Source: Eshraghiella sp051880035
GTDB lineage: Bacteria > Bacillota > Clostridia > Lachnospirales > Lachnospiraceae
Direction of reading: 5' to 3'
Assembly: GCA_051880035.1 (NCBI GenBank)
Contig: JBJENE010000007.1
Location: forward strand, 1-20,999
DNA length: 20,999 nucleotides
Shown here in pieces: positions 1-7,396 of this stretch. The number at the start of each line of letters is the position of its first letter. The first letter of the stretch is position 1. Below the pieces are notes generated by a model. That model was not told the DNA's origin, made no database searches, and saw nothing but the letters and a program-made list of their open reading frames with translations. Both the position numbers and the translations under genes were made by a program.

Positions 1-84
1 TATACCGTATGATGGAATACATCCAAAGAAAACTATAAGGACAGATACAATTACTGCCGTTATCCTGCCTGATATCTTTTTCAT
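1..84 (-). CDS. 5' end of an exported or membrane-anchored protein (partial)
   Basis: This is a 28-codon fragment running off the left edge on the minus strand. It begins at an ATG (82-84) preceded by a moderate purine-rich ribosome site (aggcaggg). The visible peptide starts MKKISGR and continues into a hydrophobic stretch (roughly residues 8-22) ending in FFGC and then IPSYG, which is the shape of a Sec signal peptide. The Cys after Gly could be a lipobox cysteine, but the residues before it (two Phe) fit the lipobox consensus poorly, so I would not call it a lipoprotein. Too little is present to name the mature protein. The terminator of the upstream CarD-family gene lies between the two, so this gene is probably transcribed separately. 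Confidence 0.6.
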   Translation of the reverse strand, partial: MKKISGRITAVIVSVLIVFFGCIPSYGI

Positions 85-129
85 AAATACCCTGCCTTTC
101 GGATTCTCTTTTCAATATATGTTTCCCAC

Positions 130-160
130 AAAAAAAACAGCACCCGAATGTGCTGTTTTA
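130..160 (-). terminator. Rho-independent terminator of the CarD-family gene
   Basis: A perfect 8-bp inverted repeat (AACAGCAC / GTGCTGTT, 136-143 and 150-157) with a 6-nt loop lies just after the stop codon of the CarD-family gene. Read on the minus strand the stem is followed by a run of eight T (complement of 130-137). The other side carries only TTTTAAAA, so termination is mainly in the minus direction. Confidence 0.85.
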
Positions 161-174
161 AAAGATATTATTGT

Positions 175-690
175 TTATATATCTTTGCGCGAATTTATTC
201 TTTCCGTAATGTATGCTTCCATTTCGTCTTTATCCTTATTAAGGGCAAATCCCAGTTCTCCGTATAAGTTATCCTCTGCAAGCCTGAGATATTTTTCATC
301 TGTGGCAGTAAGTTTTTTACCTGCCGCACTGCGCTCCTGTTTTCTGATATATATTGTCTTAATAATGCTTATCCATTGCCTGCAATCGCATAATTTCGAC
401 ATGTCTTTATATTGTTTTTCCCTGAGTTTATCATTGTTAATCCAGATTTCTTCCACTTCGGGAATATTATCAATTAACTTAAGCGCATCTTTCTTTTCGA
501 TGACTTTTCTTAAAACAACTTTAACATTGTCCACAGGAATAAATGACCGGCCTGCGGAATTTTTATTGACCGGTGACAAAACATAATAAAGTCTTCCCGG
601 ATCGCACCCCGGTATATCAGGTCTCGTAATTTCTTCCACCCTGCATATCCCCGTGCTTCCGTATACAACATATTCTCCGACTTCAAACAT
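175..690 (-). CDS. CarD/CdnL-family transcriptional regulator
   Basis: The product is 171 residues. The N-terminal part (about 1-65, MFEVGEYVVYG, then RLYYVLSP and SFIPVDN) is the Tudor-like CarD_TRCF domain that binds the RNA polymerase beta subunit. The remainder is helical (for example LTATDEKYLRLAEDNLYGEL near the C-terminus), as in the DNA-binding domain of CarD/CdnL proteins. The family tunes open-complex formation, often at rRNA and growth-related promoters; it acts in the cytoplasm. I chose the ATG at 688-690 because it has an AAAGGATGG ribosome site about 10 nt upstream and the homology starts at MFEVG; a TTG eight codons upstream has no such support. It appears monocistronic, with its own promoter (758-787) and terminator (130-160). 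Several CarD-like paralogues are common in Clostridia, so the specific target promoters cannot be stated. Confidence 0.85.
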   Translation of the reverse strand: MFEVGEYVVYGSTGICRVEEITRPDIPGCDPGRLYYVLSPVNKNSAGRSFIPVDNVKVVLRKVIEKKDALKLIDNIPEVEEIWINNDKLREKQYKDMSKLCDCRQWISIIKTIYIRKQERSAAGKKLTATDEKYLRLAEDNLYGELGFALNKDKDEMEAYITERINSRKDI

Positions 691-757
691 CTTATTCAAT
701 CCATCCTTTCCCAAAGAAAACGACGAAAATCATGTTTTACGCGTTTTGCTTAATAAA

Positions 758-787
758 ATAATAGCATAATTTTTTTTACGATGTAAG
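758..787 (-). promoter_or_regulatory. Candidate sigma-A promoter for the CarD-family gene
   Basis: On the minus strand an extended -10 (TGC TATTAT, complement of 758-766) is preceded at 18 bp by CTTACA (782-787, 4 of 6 matches to TTGACA). Transcription would start near 751, giving a leader of about 60 nt before the ATG at 690. Confidence 0.5.
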
Positions 788-853
788 GATTTTTTTATGT
801 ATGGTCTTATGTGAAAAGTATATTTTGTTGTAAATTTTTTATATATATGATAA

Positions 854-859
854 TATAAT
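854..859 (+). promoter_or_regulatory. Possible -10 element for the LacI-GGDEF gene
   Basis: A perfect TATAAT lies 30 nt before the ATG at 890 in a very AT-rich stretch. No convincing -35 sits 16-18 bp upstream (TTGTTG at 825-830 is 23 bp away), and an alternative TATGAT at 846-851 would be 15 bp from that TTGTTG. Weakly supported. Confidence 0.3.
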
Positions 860-889
860 TTCGTATATTTTAGATGACAGAGGGACTAT

Positions 890-2779
890 ATGCTTCAAGG
901 ATACAGAATAATTACCTTGTGCATTTCCGACATTGGTGATGAACGCCATTTTGATTTTATTAAAGAGCTTAGTAATGCTATTTTACCGGGCAACTGGCGT
1001 ATAATTGTATACCACACCTCTACCAATTTGAACCAATGCACCAGGAATGAAAGCGGCGAAAAAAGTGTATTTGAATTAATAAATTACGACATTACCGATG
1101 CCGTAATTATTTTTGATGAGTCATTTTCCGACAAAGAGCTTATTGATGGAATAATCAGAAGTTCCATTGCCAGAAATATCCCTGTAATATCTGTCGGAGC
1201 ATTCAAAAGTGATTGTATAAGTGTATGTTTTGACTATGAAAAAGGTTTTGAAGAAGTTGTAAGGCATGTTATCGGTTATCACGGAGCAAGGGATGTATTC
1301 TTTGTTGCCGGAAGAAAGGATGAACCCTTTTCCGACGCCAGGCTTTCCGTATATAAACAGATTCTTGCCGAATATAATATCCCATTTAATGAAGATAATC
1401 TTGGTTACGGAGATTTCTGGTTTGGTCCGGTAATCGAAATTGCCAACAGTATTTTAAAAAGAGATACCCTTCCCGAAGCAGTAATTTGTTTTAACGATTT
1501 TACAGCCATAACAGTATGTTCAGTATTTCAGGAGCACAATGTTAAAGTTCCTGAAGATGTTATTGTTACAGGTTTTGACGGAACGCAGGAAGCAAAAGTA
1601 TCTACTCCAAGTATTACCACAAGTGAATGTAATTATACACAGCTTGCGCAATGTCTCTATTCTATTCTGGATGAATGCTTCCAAACCGGGGACTGTGCCA
1701 TTAAATACCACTCAATTCCTTATACAATATGCAAATCAACATCCTGTGGCTGCAAATCTGATTTAAGCGAATTAAACTACAGCAACATTGTAAGGAGCGC
1801 AAGTGACACTCTTTTCAAATATAAATCAGATGCAAGACATTTATATGACATTTCAGAGAAGATGCTGCTTTCCGTAAATAAAAATCCTCTGCCAGAGATA
1901 CTCTCTAATCTCTGGTACGATGATATCTGCATATTGCTCAATAAAGTATGCATGGATGAACGAATCAACCCTGAAGAATATAAAAACATCATCAATTTTG
2001 ATGATGAAATGCTTCTTGTACATAAATGGGGAACAGACCCTGCCACTCTTCCGCTGATTTATTCCAATGATAATATTAACGAGTTATTTATTTCAATGTT
2101 TAAGACCGGAAATCCGGTTATAATTAATTCGTTATGTTATATGGGTATTCCAATGGGATATATGTGTTTTTATATGCCTATAAGCAGGGAATCCTATAAC
2201 TCAATTACACAGATTATACCGTCAATAGATAATTCAATCGGAAGTTACAGAAGTCTTCGATATCTCAGATATACTGCCGGAACTATTGAGCAGATGTCCC
2301 GTATCGACTATCTGACAGGAATTAATAACCGTAAAGGTTTTTATTACCAGCTTGAAAAACTTACAGCAGAACTGGATTCCGACAGAAGCACTTATTTCTA
2401 TGTATTTTCGGTTGACCTCGACGGACTTAAGTATATTAATGATACTTTCGGTCATGATAACGGTGATTTTGCCATCAAAACAGTAGCCAACGCCATAAGG
2501 TCACTGCCTTACGCCAATTCCATATATGCCAGATTCGGAGGCGATGAATTTACTATTTTTATAATTTCCGAAGAAAAGGAAATTGACAGTCAGGTGCGTA
2601 AATACATAAAGTCACATCTTGACACAGTGAACAAATCATCCCGAATGCCTTATGAAATTTCCGCAAGTATCGGAGTATATATTTCAGATTATCTTTCATT
2701 CAATTTTGAAACAATGCTGCAACAGGCAGACGAAAACATGTATGAAGAAAAACGCAAAAAACCGCACCACAGACGATAA
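890..2779 (+). CDS. Soluble LacI-like sensor fused to GGDEF diguanylate cyclase
   Basis: The protein has 629 residues. Residues 1-290 resemble the type I periplasmic-binding fold of LacI/GalR regulators (PVISVG near 98-103, EAVICFNDFTAI near 196-207, VPEDVIVTGFDG at 220-231) and end in SCGC (285-288), a motif I associate with this sensor class in Lachnospiraceae. There is no helix-turn-helix, signal peptide or membrane segment. Residues about 300-455 form a linker, perhaps GAF-like. Residues about 470-620 are a GGDEF domain with DYLTGINNR, VDLDGLK (metal Asp509) and an intact GGDEF at 550-554, so it should make cyclic di-GMP from two GTP. The RxxD inhibitory site expected before GGDEF reads YANS, so product inhibition is probably absent. 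The start has a GAGGG ribosome site 5-6 nt upstream. The ligand is unknown; a sugar or sugar phosphate is an inference from the LacI fold. Confidence 0.9.
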   Translation: MLQGYRIITLCISDIGDERHFDFIKELSNAILPGNWRIIVYHTSTNLNQCTRNESGEKSVFELINYDITDAVIIFDESFSDKELIDGIIRSSIARNIPVISVGAFKSDCISVCFDYEKGFEEVVRHVIGYHGARDVFFVAGRKDEPFSDARLSVYKQILAEYNIPFNEDNLGYGDFWFGPVIEIANSILKRDTLPEAVICFNDFTAITVCSVFQEHNVKVPEDVIVTGFDGTQEAKVSTPSITTSECNYTQLAQCLYSILDECFQTGDCAIKYHSIPYTICKSTSCGCKSDLSELNYSNIVRSASDTLFKYKSDARHLYDISEKMLLSVNKNPLPEILSNLWYDDICILLNKVCMDERINPEEYKNIINFDDEMLLVHKWGTDPATLPLIYSNDNINELFISMFKTGNPVIINSLCYMGIPMGYMCFYMPISRESYNSITQIIPSIDNSIGSYRSLRYLRYTAGTIEQMSRIDYLTGINNRKGFYYQLEKLTAELDSDRSTYFYVFSVDLDGLKYINDTFGHDNGDFAIKTVANAIRSLPYANSIYARFGGDEFTIFIISEEKEIDSQVRKYIKSHLDTVNKSSRMPYEISASIGVYISDYLSFNFETMLQQADENMYEEKRKKPHHRR

Positions 2780-2795
2780 GCCGTGGTACGGTTTT
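2758..2795. terminator. Bidirectional terminator between convergent genes
   Basis: An inverted repeat of AAAACCG-C-ACCAC (2758-2770) and GTGGT-A-CGGTTTT (2783-2795), with a single mismatch, encloses a 12-nt loop. It starts inside the last codons of the diguanylate cyclase gene, whose TAA stop (2777-2779) lies in the loop. T-rich sequence follows on the plus strand and an A-rich run precedes it, so it can serve both the plus-strand gene and the minus-strand alpha-galactosidase gene that ends at 2806. Confidence 0.75.
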
Positions 2796-2805
2796 CTTTA
2801 TGTAT

Positions 2806-4101
2806 TTAATTCTCTTCTGTTACATATACGGCACATGCATGCACGGAAAGTTCTTCCTCAATCATACCGGTAAAAGCTTTTTCCTTCCGGTTCCAGATTT
2901 CTTTTGCTTTTATGCTCTTTTTGGATGGTGAATCCGGCCATATTTTATCCAAATCAACTGATACAATATTGGTTTCGTCACTTAGGTTAAAAAGTGCAAT
3001 ATATCTCAGACCCGTATCAGGGTTGAAGGCGGTCCATACAGCTTCTTTATCATTTCTAATAACCTGATGCGGTTTACATGCAGGTGTAAGCATTTTGAGG
3101 ACCTCATCATTTGTCAGAAGTTCAAGTGTCTTATCATCAAGCTTTGTCAGTTCCCCACCTATCATAAGAGGTGAACCGAAAATGCACCACAGCGTAATCA
3201 TTGTCCGCTGCTCATCAAATGTAAAACCTGTCATCCGCTCACATCCGAATCCCTTACCCAACATTCCTACAGGAAGCATATCACAGTCAGGAAAACATCC
3301 TTCACTTATATGATCCTGCCAGAGTTCACAGCGGTAAAACATTTCTTTAAGAAGTTCCCAGTTATCCCAGAAATCATCAGTTATTCTCCACATATTTGCA
3401 TATGTCTCATAATGCCAGGCTTTATCAATTAATGCAGCTCCCGGTGAAAGACTAAGGACAATAGGTCTTTTGGTCTTCATTATGGCATTGTGAATCATAA
3501 TTATCTCCTGTTCGCATGACGGCTGGTCCATTCTGCATATATCATCGCATTTAATAAAATCTACACCCCATGATGCATAAAGTGAAATTATGGACTCATA
3601 ATATTTTGCCGAACCTTCTTTGTCCGGTCTTAATCCGTACATATCAGGATTCCAGAAACATACATTGGCAGGGTCTGCAATTTCATCCGCTCTTTCAGGG
3701 CTGCCAAGGATTGCCATATGGTTGTGTGCGGCAATTCTCGGAATTCCTCTCATAATATGTATACCGAATTTAAGTCCAAGGCTGTGGACATAATCCGCCA
3801 AAGGTTTAAAACCGGCTCCGTCTACGGAAGACGGAAACCTTTCAGGGTCAGGTAAAAGTCTGGAATACTCATCAATTTCTACTTCTCCGAAAGGAATATA
3901 CTGATATTTGTCACGCATGGAGCCTGCTTTTTTGGAATACCATTCTATATCAACAACTATGTATTCCCATCCGGATTTTTTCAGATTTGAAGCCATATAA
4001 AGGGCATTGGCTTTTACCTGCTCTTCATTAACGGATGTATCATAATAATCATAACTGTTCCATCCCATTGGTGGTGTTTGTGCAAATGTATTCTTATCCA
4101 T
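2806..4101 (-). CDS. Family GH27 alpha-galactosidase (cytoplasmic)
   Basis: The 431-residue product has the hallmarks of GH27 (clan GH-D): PMGWNSYDYY near 11-20, VVDIEW at 49-54, FIKCDDIC at 182-189 with Asp186 in the nucleophile position, and WRITDDFWDNW at 238-248 with Asp243 in the acid/base position. A small beta-rich domain follows from about residue 345. The family hydrolyses terminal alpha-galactosides such as melibiose, raffinose and galactomannan side chains, with retention. No signal peptide is present, so it should act on imported oligosaccharides. I chose the ATG at 4101: a GGAGG lies 9 nt upstream and the homology begins a few residues later. The reading frame is open for 43 more codons upstream, but these overlap the sirtuin gene. 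It starts 1 nt after the sirtuin stop codon, implying one transcript. Other GH27 activities are possible; the exact substrate is not evident. Confidence 0.87.
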   Translation of the reverse strand: MDKNTFAQTPPMGWNSYDYYDTSVNEEQVKANALYMASNLKKSGWEYIVVDIEWYSKKAGSMRDKYQYIPFGEVEIDEYSRLLPDPERFPSSVDGAGFKPLADYVHSLGLKFGIHIMRGIPRIAAHNHMAILGSPERADEIADPANVCFWNPDMYGLRPDKEGSAKYYESIISLYASWGVDFIKCDDICRMDQPSCEQEIIMIHNAIMKTKRPIVLSLSPGAALIDKAWHYETYANMWRITDDFWDNWELLKEMFYRCELWQDHISEGCFPDCDMLPVGMLGKGFGCERMTGFTFDEQRTMITLWCIFGSPLMIGGELTKLDDKTLELLTNDEVLKMLTPACKPHQVIRNDKEAVWTAFNPDTGLRYIALFNLSDETNIVSVDLDKIWPDSPSKKSIKAKEIWNRKEKAFTGMIEEELSVHACAVYVTEEN

Positions 4102-4102
4102 C

Positions 4103-4831
4103 TTAAATATCCTCCACGCATTTTCCCAGTGTTTCACCCACTGCTTCATGTATGACAAGATCTGCCATGTTATCTCTTGATGTAACTGATTTATTAATAA
4201 GAATAAGTTTATTACCCTTGTAATAGTCAATCAGACCTGCCGCAGGATATACCGTAAGGGAAGTTCCCGCAACAATCAGTACATCTGCATTCGCAATATA
4301 ATTAACTGCTTTTGTAAGAATTTCATTATTAAGGCCTTCTTCATAAAGTACCACGTCAGGCTTTATTACTCCGCCGCAATCGCATAACGGGACACCTTTG
4401 CTCTCAGTTATCATATCTATTCCGTAAAATTTCCCGCATTTCATACAATTGTTTCTTAAAACGCTTCCGTGAAGCTCAAGTACTTCCCTGCTTCCTGCAG
4501 CCTGATGAAGTCCGTCAATATTCTGGGTAATTACAGCCTTGCACTTCCCCATTTTTTCAAGTTTTGCCAATGCAAGATGAGCTTTATTCGGAACTGCATC
4601 CGTATAAATCATCTTATCATGATAAAACTCATAAAATTCCTCTGTTTTTCTCATAAAGAAAGAATGACTTAAAATTGTTTCGGGAGGATATTTGTATTTA
4701 AGGTTATATAATCCGTCGACACTTCTGAAATCAGGAATATTACTTTCAGTACTTACCCCTGCGCCTCCGAAAAAAACGATATTATCACTTTCCTGTATTA
4801 TTTTTTTAAGTTGATTTATTGAAGAATCCAT
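4103..4831 (-). CDS. cobB: NAD-dependent protein deacylase, Sir2 family
   Basis: The 242-residue product is a compact bacterial sirtuin. It shows the NAD-binding GAGVSTESNIPDFRS (24-37), TQNIDGLH (102-109), the catalytic His121 in ELHGS, and four zinc cysteines, Cys129/Cys132 and Cys150/Cys152. The second pair is C-x-C rather than the commoner C-x2-C. It removes acyl groups from lysine, using NAD and releasing nicotinamide and 2'-O-acyl-ADP-ribose. It most resembles the Thermotoga-type (class U) sirtuins; the Tyr/Arg pair for succinyl recognition of E. coli CobB is not evident, so deacetylation is likelier. The ATG at 4831 has AAGGAG 7 nt upstream; the earlier Met at 4849 overlaps the pdp end and lacks a ribosome site. 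It sits 10 nt after pdp and 1 nt before the alpha-galactosidase gene, so it is probably co-transcribed with deoB and pdp. Confidence 0.93.
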   Translation of the reverse strand: MDSSINQLKKIIQESDNIVFFGGAGVSTESNIPDFRSVDGLYNLKYKYPPETILSHSFFMRKTEEFYEFYHDKMIYTDAVPNKAHLALAKLEKMGKCKAVITQNIDGLHQAAGSREVLELHGSVLRNNCMKCGKFYGIDMITESKGVPLCDCGGVIKPDVVLYEEGLNNEILTKAVNYIANADVLIVAGTSLTVYPAAGLIDYYKGNKLILINKSVTSRDNMADLVIHEAVGETLGKCVEDI

Positions 4832-4841
4832 TTTTATCTCC

Positions 4842-6170
4842 TTATTCATTTTCCGTAACTTTGGAATCCGTAACAATATAACGGATAAGTTTTTGTTTTG
4901 CTACAGGCTTGTCTGTAAAAATATAGGCTTTCGAGAACCGTTCCATACCATCACTAAGCTTGGACTCGTCATTAGCATAAAATGTTGCAACAGACTCTCC
5001 TTTTTTTACATAATCACCTGTTTTCTTATGAAGCATAATGCCTACTGATAAATCTATGGTACTTTCTTTGGTTTCTCTTCCGCCGCCCAGAACCATTGCA
5101 CTTAATCCTACGGTATCACATATTATTCTTTCTACATATCCGTCCCTGTCTGCAATAAATTCTTTGCACAGATTTGCCTTCGGCAGCAGGCTTGTATCAT
5201 AAACAGCTCTTTCGTCTCCTTTTTGGGCCTTTACCATCTCGGCAAGCTTATGGAGTGCCGCTTTATTATCTATTACTTCCTTAAGCATCTTTCCGGCTTC
5301 TTCCACATTTTCTGCTTTTCCTGCACCCACAACCATATAAGAGCCCAGAGTAATACATAAATCCAGTAAATCTTTTGGGCCTTTTCCGTTAAGAGTATTA
5401 ATTGCTTCTATAACTTCCAGCGAATTGCCAACGGCATATCCTAACGGTTCATCCATATTACTTACAACAGCCATGGTTTTTCTGCCCACATTTGTTCCGA
5501 TTTCCACCATTTCCCTGGCAAGCAAAAGAGAATCTTTCGGAGTTTTCATAAATGCTCCGCTTCCTGTTTTTACATCCAGTACAATCACATCCGCACCGGC
5601 TGCTATTTTTTTACTCATAATACTGCTTGCAATAAGGGGAATACTTTCCACAGTAGCCGTTACATCTCTTAACGCATAAAGTTTTTTGTCTGCGGGAGCA
5701 AGATTGCCCGTCTGTCCTGCAATTGCAATACCGATTCTGTTCACATTGTCAAAAAATTCTTCTTCGGAAATCCCGGTTTCAAATCCGTCAAAACTTTCAA
5801 GTTTATCTATTGTTCCGCCCGTATGACCAAGCCCTCTGCCGGACATTTTTGCTACCGGAATGCCAAGAGCTGCAACCATCGGTGCCAGTACAAGGGATGT
5901 CTTGTCTCCCACCCCTCCTGTGCTGTGTTTATCAACTTTAATCCCCTTAATCGGGCTTAAATCAAGCACATCACCGCTCTTTGCCATTGCCATGGTAAGG
6001 GCTGCGGTTTCTTTAGGTGTCATACCCTGAAAATAAATTGCCATGGTAAGGGCAGATGCCTGATAATCCGGAATTTTCCCTTCAGTATATCCCTTGATGA
6101 AAAAATTGATTTCTTCGGTTGAAAGAACTTCTCCGTTTCTTTTTTTCATGATAATGTCATACATTCTCAT
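4842..6170 (-). CDS. pdp: Pyrimidine-nucleoside phosphorylase
   Basis: The 442-residue product matches the Gram-positive Pdp enzyme along its length. The family signature KVDKHSTGGVGDKTSLVLAP occupies 78-97, followed by MSGRGLGHTGGTIDKLES, ADKKLYALRDVTATVES and SSIMSKKIAAGADVIVLDVK, and a C-terminal barrel-like domain with VGIMLHKKTGDYVKKGE. It phosphorolyses uridine, thymidine and deoxyuridine to free base and (deoxy)ribose 1-phosphate in the cytoplasm. The start MRMYDIIMKK agrees with the B. subtilis enzyme as I remember it. Its ribosome site AGGTGAT contains the TGA stop of deoB, with 4 nt between stop and ATG, so translation is probably coupled. The next enzyme needed, phosphopentomutase, is the gene immediately upstream. 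Confidence 0.95.
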   Translation of the reverse strand: MRMYDIIMKKRNGEVLSTEEINFFIKGYTEGKIPDYQASALTMAIYFQGMTPKETAALTMAMAKSGDVLDLSPIKGIKVDKHSTGGVGDKTSLVLAPMVAALGIPVAKMSGRGLGHTGGTIDKLESFDGFETGISEEEFFDNVNRIGIAIAGQTGNLAPADKKLYALRDVTATVESIPLIASSIMSKKIAAGADVIVLDVKTGSGAFMKTPKDSLLLAREMVEIGTNVGRKTMAVVSNMDEPLGYAVGNSLEVIEAINTLNGKGPKDLLDLCITLGSYMVVGAGKAENVEEAGKMLKEVIDNKAALHKLAEMVKAQKGDERAVYDTSLLPKANLCKEFIADRDGYVERIICDTVGLSAMVLGGGRETKESTIDLSVGIMLHKKTGDYVKKGESVATFYANDESKLSDGMERFSKAYIFTDKPVAKQKLIRYIVTDSKVTENE

Positions 6171-6180
6171 AGCATCACCT
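6171..6180 (-). promoter_or_regulatory. Ribosome site of pdp overlapping the deoB stop codon
   Basis: On the minus strand the sequence reads AGGTGATGCT followed by the pdp ATG. The TGA inside AGGTGA (6175-6177) is the deoB stop, so the Shine-Dalgarno and stop codon are the same bases. The site is closer than optimal to the first ATG and better spaced for the second (Met3), which suggests termination-reinitiation. Confidence 0.6.
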
Positions 6181-7371
6181 CATAATTCTGTCCAGAAAAC
6201 TTTTTCCGTTTGCAAGACGATTGGCTCCCAGATAATCCGCAACCGTACTTCCTATATCGGCAAATGATTCTATAGTACCCAGATTGACAGGGTTAATATT
6301 TTTTCCGTAAATAAGAACCGGCACATATTCTCTTGTGTGGTCCGTTCCTTTGAAAACAGGGTCGCATCCGTGATCAGCATTAATTATCAGAATATCTTCT
6401 TCATTCATTACAGCCATTAGCTCTGCAAGTCTTCTATCAAATGCTTCCAACCCCTCGCCGTATCCTTTTGCATCTCTTCTGTGTCCCCACTTGGAGTCAA
6501 ATTCCACAAGATTCGTAAAAATCAGTCCGTTATAATCTTTTTGTGCATAATTAATTGTAACATCCATTCCGTCTTCGTTATCTTTTGTGTGAACTGCTTC
6601 CGTAATGCCTGATCCGGCAAAAATATCTTCTATTTTACCGATACCCACAACATCAAAGCCCTGTTTTTTAAGACAGAACAAAAGATTATTCTCAGGCGGT
6701 AATATGGCAAAATCCCTTCTGTCGGAGGTTCTGGTATAATTACCTTCACATCCCACAAAGGGTCTTGCAATTACTCTTGCCACTTCATGTTCTCCGGTAA
6801 GAATTGAACGGGCAATTTTACATTGTCTGTATAGTTCATTAAGCTTTACTTCATCTGTTTCATTCGGACTGTCATCTTTTCCCACATAAGCAGCAATCTG
6901 AAAAACGCTGTCCGCAGATGTGTATACAATAGGATTTCCTGTTTCCTTATGGAGAGTTCCCAGTTCTTTAATAATCTCCGTTCCTGACGCGACACAATTT
7001 CCCAGAACGCCTTTAACGCCTGTCTTCTTGATAAATTCGTCTATAACCGGTTCCGGGAATCCTTCCGGATATGTGGGAAAGGCTTTTTCGGAAATAATCC
7101 CTGCCATTTCCCAATGTCCTACGGTTGTATCTTTTCCGTTGGAAAGTTCCATTGCTCTTGCATATGCGGCCAGAGGCTTCTCACAATCAGGCAAAACATC
7201 CATGCCGTCAATATTCCCGTATCCCAGTTTCAGAAGATTCGGAATATCCAATCCGTTATTATACTGCCATGTATGGGCAATTGTATTGGCCCCTGCATCA
7301 TTAAACCGTTTGGCATCAGGCAAAGCTCCCATTCCGACACTGTCAAGAACAATCCATATTACTTTTTTCAT
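6175..7371 (-). CDS. deoB: Phosphopentomutase
   Basis: The 398-residue enzyme of the alkaline phosphatase superfamily interconverts (deoxy)ribose 1-phosphate and 5-phosphate, feeding nucleoside sugars into the pentose phosphate pathway. Metal-binding motifs are clear: VLDSVGMGALPDA at 8-20, INADHGCDP and HTREYVPVLIYG near the C-terminus. GKDTTVGHWEMAG at 79-91 carries Thr82, aligned with the phosphorylated Thr of the Bacillus enzyme. The cap domain contains VLGNCVASGTEI and YTSADSVFQIAA. The ATG at 7371 has AAAGGAG about 9 nt upstream. It is followed by pdp (4 nt) and preceded by the LiaF-like gene (25 nt). A TATAAT lies in the AT-rich gap upstream on the minus strand, but its -35 is poor, so an internal promoter is only possible. 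The deoB-pdp pairing is a standard nucleoside-salvage unit of Firmicutes. Confidence 0.96.
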   Translation of the reverse strand: MKKVIWIVLDSVGMGALPDAKRFNDAGANTIAHTWQYNNGLDIPNLLKLGYGNIDGMDVLPDCEKPLAAYARAMELSNGKDTTVGHWEMAGIISEKAFPTYPEGFPEPVIDEFIKKTGVKGVLGNCVASGTEIIKELGTLHKETGNPIVYTSADSVFQIAAYVGKDDSPNETDEVKLNELYRQCKIARSILTGEHEVARVIARPFVGCEGNYTRTSDRRDFAILPPENNLLFCLKKQGFDVVGIGKIEDIFAGSGITEAVHTKDNEDGMDVTINYAQKDYNGLIFTNLVEFDSKWGHRRDAKGYGEGLEAFDRRLAELMAVMNEEDILIINADHGCDPVFKGTDHTREYVPVLIYGKNINPVNLGTIESFADIGSTVADYLGANRLANGKSFLDRIMR

Positions 7372-7396
7372 ACCCGGAAACTCCTTTTATAAAAAA

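Noticed and set aside
119..586. Plus-strand frame of 155 codons opposite the CarD-family gene
   Set aside because: No ribosome site, no recognisable motif, composition of an antisense shadow, and it crosses the terminator hairpin.
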